DNA from: Streptomyces sp. NRRL WC-3549
Lineage (GTDB): Bacteria > Actinomycetota > Actinomycetes > Streptomycetales > Streptomycetaceae
DNA length: 5,917 nt
Reading direction: 5' to 3'
NCBI RefSeq assembly: GCF_000721935.1
Contig: NZ_KL585420.1
Span: 70,163-76,079, forward strand
Below, in pieces: positions 1 to 5,102 of this stretch (positions are counted from its first letter, which is position 1; the number at the start of each line of letters is the position of its first letter). Below the pieces are notes generated by a model. That model saw only the letters and a list, made by a program, of their open reading frames with translations. It searched no databases and had not been told where the DNA came from. The translations under genes were made by a program, and so were the position numbers.

Positions 1-2529
1 CCCCCCCCAGCCGTACTGGAAGGCGGAGCCGCTGTGCGCCCCGCTCGCTCCGTGGCTCGCGGCCGGGGACTCGTCGGTGGCCAGGCTCGCGGTGAGGGCC
101 GTGTACAGGTCGTCGCCGAGCCCGGGGCGGAACTCCGCCTCGACCAGCTGCGGCCACCACGCGTCCATGATCCGGACCGCGTCGGCGTGCGTGTACGTGT
201 GCGAGCCCTCGGTGGTCTCCTTGCGCTGGGCCCCGGCCGCCCGCCAGGAGTCCAGCCGCTGCACCACCGCGTTCAGCTCCGGGTCGGTGACCGGCTGGGA
301 GCGGATGACCTTCAGGAGCTCCGGCAGCAGCTGCTCGCCCCGCAGGTCGGTGAGGGCCGCCTCCTCCATGGCGCGGGTCAGGGACGCCCGGGTCACCCCG
401 CCGTCGGCGACGAGCGCGGCCACCCGGTCGTCGAGCAGGTCCCCGCGGTGCACCGCGCCGAAGCCGAACGCGCCGGTGGAGTAGTCCTCGGCCTGCCGGT
501 TGTTCCAGGAGATGTAGTAGTCCTGGCCGGTGGAGTGCGGGTGCTCGGCGAAGGGCGTGTAGTCGGTGGTGTTGGCGGCCGGGTCGAAGCCCCGCCACTC
601 GTACGCCTTCTCGGCCTTCACCGGCAGGGCGGCGTCCACCCCGGTGGCGCGCACCGGGTTCATGCCGCTGTTGTAGTACGCGGTCGTGCGCGCGTCCGCG
701 TAGAACCAGTTGAAGGCGTAGTCGATGTGGCCGGCCGCCCGCTGGAAGGAGGCGGCGTCGGTGACGTACGCCGGGTCGTTGAGCATCTGGAAGCCGATGA
801 TCGAGTCGGCCTCGTGGCGGTAGGTGGTGCGCAGCGACGTGTAGGCGACGGGCTTGCCGGCGATCGTGGCCCGGTGGGTGAGGATTCCGTAGTTCGTCCG
901 CCACACCTGCATCCGGTAGGAGCCCTTGGCGGTGGAGTCGGCGACGGTGGGGCTCCAGGAGTTGGTGCGTTCCATCTTCTCCATCGCGGTGCAGGTGCCG
1001 CGGTAGAGGTAGTGCGCGGAGTCCTTGGAGGGCGTGGAGCCGTCGGGTTCGCAGAGTTCGACGGCGTAGGTGTCGGTGATGTCCTGGGCGGCGGAGGTGG
1101 CGCTCCAGGCGTAGTCCTGGCCCCGGCCCATCTGGACGTACATGCCGACCCCGGCGAAGGAGACGCCGCGGGCGCTGATACCGGGCCCCTGGAGTTCCTG
1201 GAGCATCATCAGCTGCGGGGCGAAGTAGCCGGTCTGGGGGCCGAAGACGGCGACGGGGTTGCCGCTCGCGGTGTGCTTGCCGGAGACCATGAGGGCGTTG
1301 GACATGCCGCGTTTGGCCGCGCCGTCGCCGATGCCGGGGAGGGAGCCCTCGGGGATGACCCCGTCGTCGAACATGCCCTGCGCCGGTGCGAGGTCGGCCG
1401 GTACGTCGAGCGGGGCCTTCTTGCCGGTGCCCGCCGAGCCGGTGCGGTCGTGGATCAGCGGTTCGGCGGTGACGGAGCCGGCGTCGGGCAGGGCGGTGCC
1501 CCGGGCCTGGTCGGGCTTGGTGGCGTACGGGAACGAGGTGCCGTCGTGGATGGTGAGGACGGCCTCGGGGTCGTTGCGCTGGCGGAACGACTCCCAGACC
1601 CGGGTGCCCTCCTCGAGTCCGTACTTCTGCTGGGCCGCCAGCAGCGAGAGGGCGGCCTGCACTTCCCCGCCCCCTCCTCCGCCGAACTGCCCGCCGACGA
1701 CGGAGGCGATCGAGATGAGGTCGGTCAGCTTGAACGGCTGTATCTCGCCCGCGTTGGTGATGGCGTCGATCTTGCCGGTGAGGACGTACTCGCCCGGGAA
1801 GTAGCGGCCCTTCTTGGACTTCTCCCGGTAGGCGTTGATGCCGTCGACGTAGGCCTGCGCGTCGGCCATGGCCTGTTCGCCGTGGACGCCTTCGGTGGTC
1901 CTGATCCGCTCGACCTGTGCCTCCAGGTCCGCCTCGGTGTACGGGGCCTGCGGCCAGAACTGCTGTTCCAGGCCCTGGTTGGCGAGCGCTCCGCCGGCGA
2001 AGGAGGTCAGCTGGCCCCGTCCGATGTGCCGGAAGAGGTCCATCAGCCAGAGCCGGTCCTGGCCGGCCGCGTACCCGGCGCCGTACTCGGTGCCGTAGCG
2101 GGTGGTGCCCTGGATGTGGGGGACGCCCGTCTTCTTGTCCCGGGTGATCGTGACGTCCTCGCGGGGCTTGGTGACGGACTCGACCTGGCCGGCGGGGACG
2201 CCGAACGAGGCGTCGTCGAAGAAGTCGGTCAGCTTCTGGTCGGTGAGGCCGGTATGGCCCGCGACCAGGCCGTTGTAGCGGTCGATCCGGTCGTCGCTGT
2301 GGGCGGGGTGGGTGCCGAAGGCCTTGTTGCCGAGGATCTCGACGAGGGTGGCGTTGCCGTTCTCGCCGGGCGGCAGGATGTCGGCGCACTGCCCCTGGCA
2401 GTGGTCGGTGACGGCGGCGGGTGCGGACTGCGCGGCGCCGGCCTGCGGGACCGAGGCGAGCAGGGACGTTCCGAGGGCGAGGACGGCCGCGACTGTGGCG
2501 GCTCTGAGCGTGCGGGTGCGTGGGGGCAT
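1..2529 (-). CDS. Secreted penicillin acylase family protein (Ntn-hydrolase), C-terminus missing
   Basis: This is an N-terminal-nucleophile amidohydrolase that would cleave an acyl-amide bond outside the cell; the substrate (beta-lactam side chain, lipopeptide, acyl-homoserine lactone or other) cannot be told from sequence. The 843 visible residues start at an ATG at 2529-2527 with a well-spaced GGAGGAG (2541-2535). Residues 1-33 form a signal peptide: MPPRTRTLR, a hydrophobic stretch, then PQAGAA. C44 and C48 may pair outside the cell. An A-chain-like segment follows (RDKKTGVPHIQGT, then GYAAGQDRLWLMD). The likely self-processing site and catalytic nucleophile is Ser410 in KRGMSNALMVSG, which would become residue 1 of the B chain. 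The family's oxyanion asparagine is probably N676 or N677 in YISWNNRQ. A six-glycine run lies near residue 285. The frame stays open to base 1, so the contig end removes the C-terminus and stop; the last residues fall in a C8 homopolymer and are unreliable. It diverges from the gene at 2751. Confidence 0.9.
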   Translation of the reverse strand, partial: MPPRTRTLRAATVAAVLALGTSLLASVPQAGAAQSAPAAVTDHCQGQCADILPPGENGNATLVEILGNKAFGTHPAHSDDRIDRYNGLVAGHTGLTDQKLTDFFDDASFGVPAGQVESVTKPREDVTITRDKKTGVPHIQGTTRYGTEYGAGYAAGQDRLWLMDLFRHIGRGQLTSFAGGALANQGLEQQFWPQAPYTEADLEAQVERIRTTEGVHGEQAMADAQAYVDGINAYREKSKKGRYFPGEYVLTGKIDAITNAGEIQPFKLTDLISIASVVGGQFGGGGGGEVQAALSLLAAQQKYGLEEGTRVWESFRQRNDPEAVLTIHDGTSFPYATKPDQARGTALPDAGSVTAEPLIHDRTGSAGTGKKAPLDVPADLAPAQGMFDDGVIPEGSLPGIGDGAAKRGMSNALMVSGKHTASGNPVAVFGPQTGYFAPQLMMLQELQGPGISARGVSFAGVGMYVQMGRGQDYAWSATSAAQDITDTYAVELCEPDGSTPSKDSAHYLYRGTCTAMEKMERTNSWSPTVADSTAKGSYRMQVWRTNYGILTHRATIAGKPVAYTSLRTTYRHEADSIIGFQMLNDPAYVTDAASFQRAAGHIDYAFNWFYADARTTAYYNSGMNPVRATGVDAALPVKAEKAYEWRGFDPAANTTDYTPFAEHPHSTGQDYYISWNNRQAEDYSTGAFGFGAVHRGDLLDDRVAALVADGGVTRASLTRAMEEAALTDLRGEQLLPELLKVIRSQPVTDPELNAVVQRLDSWRAAGAQRKETTEGSHTYTHADAVRIMDAWWPQLVEAEFRPGLGDDLYTALTASLATDESPAASHGASGAHSGSAFQYGWGG

Positions 2530-2559
2530 GCGTGCTCCTCCGGATGGCCGATGCGCGGG

Positions 2560-2588
2560 AGGTTACCGGCGGTACACCCTGTCGTTAA
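2560..2588 (-). promoter_or_regulatory. Candidate sigma-70-type promoter for the penicillin acylase gene
   Basis: Read on the minus strand, TTAACG (2588-2583) serves as the -35 and TAACCT (2565-2560) as the -10, separated by exactly 17 bp. The -35 matches TTGACA at 4 of 6 positions and the -10 fits the TAnnnT pattern usual for housekeeping promoters in Streptomyces. The start point would be near 2553, giving a leader of about 24 nt that contains the GGAGGAG ribosome-binding site at 2541-2535. The surrounding 2580-2640 stretch is clearly less GC-rich than the genes. Assigned by eye; no transcript evidence. Confidence 0.45.
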
Positions 2589-2697
2589 GGTGAACATCAG
2601 TCACTTTTTCGGAATCGACACATGCGGTGGCGCCTTCCTCACCATGTCATCTCAGGAAATGGACGGCTTTCGCCTTTCGATGGAGCCGAATCGGGCA

Positions 2698-2731
2698 CTC
2701 GTACGTCCATCCCTTGACGCCGAGGTACGAG
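2698..2731. promoter_or_regulatory. Perfect 7-bp inverted repeat upstream of the 2751 gene
   Basis: CTCGTAC (2698-2704) and GTACGAG (2725-2731) are perfect inverted copies separated by 20 bp. A TTGACG that could be a -35 (2714-2719) lies between them. No good -10 follows at the right distance: 17 bp downstream falls in the ribosome-binding site. The promoter of the 2751 gene therefore remains unassigned. The inverted repeat could be an operator or chance. Confidence 0.2.
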
Positions 2732-2750
2732 CGACGGAGGTGGCAGTGCT

Positions 2751-3365
2751 ATGGCCGGTTTCCGGAGTCTTGCGAGACAGGTCCGCGATCCACGGGGTGA
2801 TCTGGCCTTGCGCCGGTACTCGCTGCGCAAATGCCTGGAACGGTTCGCCCCCTACGGGCACCGGGCGACCTGGGATCACCTGTGCGCGCGGCACGGCATC
2901 GGGCCGGAGGACCGGGCGCCCGACCCGGACCGCCTGATCCGGGCCCTGGAGGAACTGGAGGAGGCGCGGGCGGTGTGGCTCGCGTACGAGACGGGGTTCG
3001 CCGAGCGGCGGCGGCGGGAGAAGCACGACGGGCTGCGCCGCCCCGGTACGTTCGACGACTGGCACCGGCGGACCTGGGGCGGCAGGGACATCGCCCCTTG
3101 CGACGATCCGGGCATCCATCCGGACGCCCCGCTCGCCGAGGTACTGGGCCGGCTGATCGCGGCCCTCGGCGGGGAGCCGGGGACGGCCTGCCCGGTCTGC
3201 GCGGACCAGGGGATCGTCTGGCGGCAGGACCTCGAACGGGAACCGTGGTTCGGGCCGGTCTGCACGGGGTGCGGGATCGTGGTCCCCCAGTCGGTGCTGA
3301 CGAGCGGGGCTCTGGAGCGGTCACGCCGTCGGCGACGGCCCGGGGCGCTCGCCTCCGCGGCCTGA
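2751..3365 (+). CDS. Conserved hypothetical protein with C-terminal zinc-ribbon-like motif
   Basis: I do not recognise a named family for this 204-residue soluble protein, and no enzymatic motif is visible. It has no signal peptide or membrane segment. The N-terminal half is basic and rich in Arg and Trp (RRYSLRKCLERFAPYGHRATWDH around 21-43, DDWHRRTWGG at 102-111) and includes a probable helix at about 62-90 (EELEEARAVWL). The C-terminal part carries two CxxC pairs, C147-PV-C150 and C171-TG-C174, 20 residues apart, the layout of a zinc ribbon. An Arg-rich tail (190-196) follows. These features suggest, without proving, nucleic-acid or protein binding. The ATG at 2751 has GGAGG at 2736-2740, a slightly long spacing of 10. 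Base composition is the same as the neighbours, so nothing points to recent transfer. It stands alone: divergent from the acylase and 185 bp before the next gene. Confidence 0.75.
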   Translation: MAGFRSLARQVRDPRGDLALRRYSLRKCLERFAPYGHRATWDHLCARHGIGPEDRAPDPDRLIRALEELEEARAVWLAYETGFAERRRREKHDGLRRPGTFDDWHRRTWGGRDIAPCDDPGIHPDAPLAEVLGRLIAALGGEPGTACPVCADQGIVWRQDLEREPWFGPVCTGCGIVVPQSVLTSGALERSRRRRRPGALASAA

Positions 3366-3434
3366 GCCGTACGGGAGCCGGCTGCCAAGGCGAGGCGCAC
3401 CGGCGACCGGGACGAGGGCGCGGCGGGGGACGCG

Positions 3435-3456
3435 GCGAGGGGCGGTACCTCCTCGC
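3435..3456 (+). terminator. Possible hairpin terminator after the zinc-ribbon gene
   Basis: GCGAGG (3435-3440) pairs with CCTCGC (3451-3456), and the stem can extend inward by a G-U and a G-C pair to leave a 6-nt loop. There is no T-run, but terminators in high-GC actinomycetes often lack one. It sits about 70 bp after the stop at 3363-3365. It also overlaps the first unit of the 25-bp repeat, so the pairing may be incidental. Confidence 0.2.
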
Positions 3457-3537
3457 GGACGTGAGGGGCGCTGTCACTGGCGGGCCCGAGGGGCGTGGTC
3501 GGCGGCCGGCCTGAGGGGCGTTGTCAGTGGCGGATGT
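3437..3537 (+). repeat. Degenerate 25-bp tandem repeat, four units, upstream of the BKACE gene
   Basis: The octamer GAGGGGCG occurs exactly at 3437, 3463, 3488 and 3513, so the units are spaced 26, 25 and 25 bp. Units 2 and 4 stay alike beyond the core: 3462-3483 and 3512-3533 differ at only 2 of 22 positions. Units 1 and 3 have diverged after the octamer. The last unit supplies the TTGTCAGTG promoter element directly in front of the next gene. Confidence 0.6.
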
Positions 3538-3543
3538 CACCAT
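3521..3543 (+). promoter_or_regulatory. PafBC/RecA-ND-like promoter for a leaderless BKACE transcript
   Basis: TTGTCAGTG at 3521-3529 is followed by an 8-bp spacer and CACCAT at 3538-3543. This matches the mycobacterial RecA-independent DNA-damage promoter pattern bound by PafBC, TTGTCRGTG-N8-TAnnnT, except that the -10 begins with C rather than T. The -10 ends 7 nt before ATG 3551, so transcription would begin at about that ATG and yield a leaderless mRNA. A leaderless start also explains why the only Shine-Dalgarno-like GGAGG (3545-3549) is 1 nt from the ATG, too close to work. The motif match is read directly; control by PafBC here is inference. Confidence 0.5.
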
Positions 3544-3550
3544 CGGAGGC

Positions 3551-4261
3551 ATGATCCAGGTCTGCCTGAACGGCCGGCGCGGGGCCGACGAGTCGGCCGC
3601 CGTGCCACTGTCCCCCGACGCCCTGGCACGGTCCGCGGCCGCGGCCGTCGCGGCCGGCGCCGAGGACGTCCACGTCCACCCGAGGGCGCCCTGCGGCGGG
3701 GAATCGCTCTCCCCCGGCGTGGTGGCCGCGACGCTGTCCGCGATACGGGCCGCTGTCCGGGTGCCCGTGGGCGTCACGACCGGGGCCTGGGCCGAGCCGG
3801 ATCCGGCACGCCGGGTGGAACTCGTCCGGGGCTGGACCGTGCTGCCCGACCACGCGTCGGTCAACTGGCACGAGCCCGGCGCCGAGGAGCTCGCCGCGGC
3901 CCTGCTGGAGCGGGGCGTGGCCGTGGAGGCCGGACTGTGGTCGGGCACCGACGGAGCCGCCCTCTTTGGGCGCTCCCCGCACGCACCCGGGGTCCTGCGG
4001 GTGCTCGCCGAGGTCACCGACACCGATCCGGCGACCGCCCCGGAGTCGGCCCGGCGGCTGCTCGACGAGCTGGGCGACGCCTACGGCGGGAAGGTGCTGC
4101 TGCACGGCGAGGACGGCGGGGCCTGGCCGGTCGCGGCAGTGGCGGTCCGGCTGGGGCTGCACACCCGCACAGGCCTGGAGGACGTCCTGTACCTGCCCGA
4201 CGGCCGACGGGCCGCCTCGAACGAGGAGTTGGTCGCGGCCGCGGTCGCCCTGGCGCGGTGA
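3551..4261 (+). CDS. BKACE family (DUF849) beta-keto acid cleavage enzyme, short form
   Basis: BKACE enzymes are zinc-dependent TIM-barrel proteins. They condense a beta-keto acid with acetyl-CoA and release acetoacetate plus a new CoA ester; the founding member, Kce, acts in lysine fermentation. The 236 residues begin MIQVCLNG, the usual family start. DVHVHPR gives the two zinc histidines (H41, H43), and R206-TGL-E210-D211 reproduces the spacing of the catalytic Arg, zinc-binding Glu and Asp of Kce. LPDG (215-218) and SNEELV (223-228) are also typical. It is shorter than the 270-310 residues of characterised members, so the substrate pocket may differ and the substrate is unknown. ATG 3551 is preferred for homology and because a promoter -10 lies 7 nt upstream. 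GTG 3527, preceded by GAGGGG at spacing 8, would add 8 residues and is the alternative. It is convergent with soxR, 19 bp between stops. Confidence 0.85.
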   Translation: MIQVCLNGRRGADESAAVPLSPDALARSAAAAVAAGAEDVHVHPRAPCGGESLSPGVVAATLSAIRAAVRVPVGVTTGAWAEPDPARRVELVRGWTVLPDHASVNWHEPGAEELAAALLERGVAVEAGLWSGTDGAALFGRSPHAPGVLRVLAEVTDTDPATAPESARRLLDELGDAYGGKVLLHGEDGGAWPVAAVAVRLGLHTRTGLEDVLYLPDGRRAASNEELVAAAVALAR

Positions 4262-4280
4262 CGCCCGCGCGGACGGTTCC

Positions 4281-4814
4281 TCAGGGGCGCGACCCGGAAG
4301 AGGGCCCGGCCGGGTCCCGCTCGGGGTCCCGCCTCGGTTCCGGGGGCCCCTGCCGGGACCGGCGCTCCGGCATGAGGCGCGAGCCGGCCATCTCCTCGCC
4401 GGTGATGTCATCGGGGTTGGACAGCACGCACGCCTCCAGCGACAGGCATCCGCAGCCGATGCAGTCCGTGAGGTGGTCCCGCAGCCGCCCCAGCTGCTTG
4501 ATCCGCTCGTCCAGTTCGGAGCGCCAGACCCTGGAGAGCCGCGCCCAGTCGTCGCGGTTCGGCGTGCGCTCGTCGGGGAGTTCGGCGAGGGCCTCCCTGA
4601 TGGTGGCGAGCGGGATGCCGACGCGCTGTGCCGCGCGGACGAACGCCACCCGGCGCAGGGCGTCCCTGGTGTACCGGCGCTGGTTGCCGCTGGTACGGCG
4701 GCTGTTGATCAGGCCCTTGGACTCGTAGAAGTGCAGGGCCGACACGGCGGCACCGCTGCGCGCGGAGAGCTGACCGACCGTGAGTTCGTGGAGCGTCTGC
4801 GGGATCTGGGGCAC
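4281..4814 (-). CDS. soxR: Redox-sensitive transcriptional activator SoxR (MerR family)
   Basis: SoxR is a dimeric [2Fe-2S] MerR-type activator. In Streptomyces it senses redox-active compounds, including the cell's own pigments and antibiotics, and switches on export and detoxification genes. The 177-residue product has the MerR winged helix at about 11-50 (LTVGQLSARSG, LHFYESKGLI, RRYTRDALRRV), a dimerisation helix at about 85-115, and the iron-sulfur signature C118-x2-C121-x-C123-x5-C129, the exact SoxR spacing. The start chosen is GTG at 4814-4812 (MPQIPQTLHELTVGQ), the usual family N-terminus. The frame stays open upstream as far as 5297, but that part lies opposite the dehydratase and repeats. 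After about residue 150 comes a low-complexity Pro/Arg tail (QGPPEPRRDPERDP) that is not part of the SoxR core. No canonical soxR box was found nearby, so its targets are elsewhere. Confidence 0.95.
   Translation of the reverse strand: MPQIPQTLHELTVGQLSARSGAAVSALHFYESKGLINSRRTSGNQRRYTRDALRRVAFVRAAQRVGIPLATIREALAELPDERTPNRDDWARLSRVWRSELDERIKQLGRLRDHLTDCIGCGCLSLEACVLSNPDDITGEEMAGSRLMPERRSRQGPPEPRRDPERDPAGPSSGSRP
4291..4316. terminator. GC-rich inverted repeat near the convergent 3' ends of the BKACE and soxR genes
   Basis: GACCCGG (4291-4297) and CCGGGTC (4310-4316) form a perfect 7-bp stem with a 12-nt loop. It lies 30 bp past the BKACE stop and inside the last codons of soxR, so it could end the BKACE transcript; for soxR it comes before the stop codon. 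There is no T-run. In DNA this GC-rich such stems also arise by chance. Confidence 0.25.
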
Positions 4815-4821
4815 CCCACCG

Positions 4822-4827
4822 ACCCTA
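4822..4827 (-). promoter_or_regulatory. Candidate -10 element for a leaderless soxR transcript
   Basis: Read on the minus strand, TAGGGT (4827-4822) fits the TAnnnT -10 pattern and ends exactly 7 nt before the GTG start of soxR at 4814. That is the spacing seen when an mRNA begins at the start codon itself. No recognisable -35 lies 17-18 bp upstream. Only AGGG and GGTGGG purines, not a clear Shine-Dalgarno, precede the GTG, which fits a leaderless reading. Confidence 0.4.
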
Positions 4828-4879
4828 CTGCTCCGCGCCGGGGCCCGGCCCGCAGATCTTCGCCCACCGGTTCGCGCGA

Positions 4880-4906
4880 CCCCGGCCGCCCCGGCCGCCC
4901 CGGCCG
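4880..4906 (+). repeat. Three perfect 9-bp tandem copies (CCCCGGCCG)
   Basis: The unit CCCCGGCCG is repeated three times without mismatch at 4880-4888, 4889-4897 and 4898-4906. Each contains the self-complementary core CGGCCG, so the array can form alternative hairpins. It directly adjoins the 15-bp repeat array that starts at 4911. It lies in the soxR-to-dehydratase intergenic region, about 66-92 bp upstream of soxR. Confidence 0.75.
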
Positions 4907-4910
4907 GTCC

Positions 4911-5000
4911 GTCGCCGACAGGGATGGCGTTGACAGGGATTGCGTTGAGGGGGATTGCGTTGAGGGGGATGGCGTTGACAGGGCCGTCGTTGACAGGGAC
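4911..5000 (+). repeat. 15-bp tandem repeat, six units, containing TTGACA hexamers
   Basis: Units start at 4911, 4926, 4941, 4956, 4971 and 4986, all exactly 15 bp, with a consensus near GGCGTTGACAGGGAT. Units 3 and 4 are identical (TGCGTTGAGGGGGAT); unit 1 has GCCGACA in place of GTTGACA; units 5 and 6 vary at the end. TTGACA, the consensus -35 hexamer, is exact at 4930, 4975 and 4990, with TTGAGG at 4945 and 4960. Because 15 is a multiple of 3, the array has no stop in several frames and produces false open frames with 5-residue repeats on both strands. It lies between divergent soxR and the dehydratase gene. Confidence 0.8.
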
Positions 5001-5018
5001 GCAGCACCCCCGCATGCT
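4990..5018 (+). promoter_or_regulatory. Possible promoter for the MaoC dehydratase gene
   Basis: The last TTGACA of the 15-bp array (4990-4995) is a perfect -35. A 17-bp spacer leads to CATGCT (5013-5018), a weak -10 that matches TATAAT at 3 of 6 positions. Transcription would start near 5025, inside the palindrome at 5020-5033, leaving a leader of about 78 nt before ATG 5103. The strength of the -35 and its fit with the operator-like site support it; the poor -10 weakens it. Confidence 0.3.
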
Positions 5019-5019
5019 G

Positions 5020-5033
5020 AGCAAGCGCTTAGA
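5020..5033. promoter_or_regulatory. Operator-like palindrome, candidate TetR-family binding site
   Basis: AGCAAGCGCTTAGA is centred on the perfect 8-bp palindrome AAGCGCTT (5023-5030). It resembles the KstR2 consensus AnCAAGnnCTTGnT of mycobacterial TetR regulators of acyl-CoA catabolism, with mismatches only at 5031 (A for G) and 5033 (A for T). It would cover the start point of the candidate dehydratase promoter, a natural position for repression. The truncated TetR gene at 5555-5878 is the obvious candidate to bind it. The palindrome is seen directly; the regulator assignment is inference. Confidence 0.35.
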
Positions 5034-5102
5034 CATCGCCCGGGAGCGTGGCCTCGCCAGACGCTCAGAGACGTAGGCACGGGAAGGCAGGGAGCAGAAA
5101 TC

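Noticed and set aside
34..2937. A 967-codon open frame on the plus strand
   Set aside because: It lies antisense to the penicillin acylase and runs on through the intergenic region. Its translation is low-complexity Gly/Val/Arg/Asp with no domain, the usual mirror of a high-GC gene on the other strand.
3527..3550. GTG 3527 as the BKACE start, with GAGGGG upstream at good spacing
   Set aside because: It adds eight residues before the conserved MIQVCLNG start and lies inside the promoter motif. GAGGGG is also just part of the 25-bp repeat. Kept as an alternative only.
4941..4970. SoxR operator, because TTGAGG resembles a soxR-box half site
   Set aside because: The copies are direct repeats. 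The matching CCTCAA half in inverted orientation is absent at the needed distance.
4911..5000. G-quadruplex formed by the GGG runs of the 15-bp repeat
   Set aside because: The G-runs are separated by about 9-12 nt, longer than the loops of typical stable quadruplexes.
4880..5000. CRISPR array
   Set aside because: Units are 9 and 15 bp with no spacers between them, and no cas genes are present.
4780..5076. A 98-codon plus-strand frame with pentapeptide-like ALTGI/ALRGI repeats, and a minus-strand frame with VNAIP/LNAIP repeats
   Set aside because: Both come from the 15-bp DNA repeat, whose length is a multiple of three. The resemblance to pentapeptide-repeat proteins covers only five short units with no supporting start signal or flanking domain.
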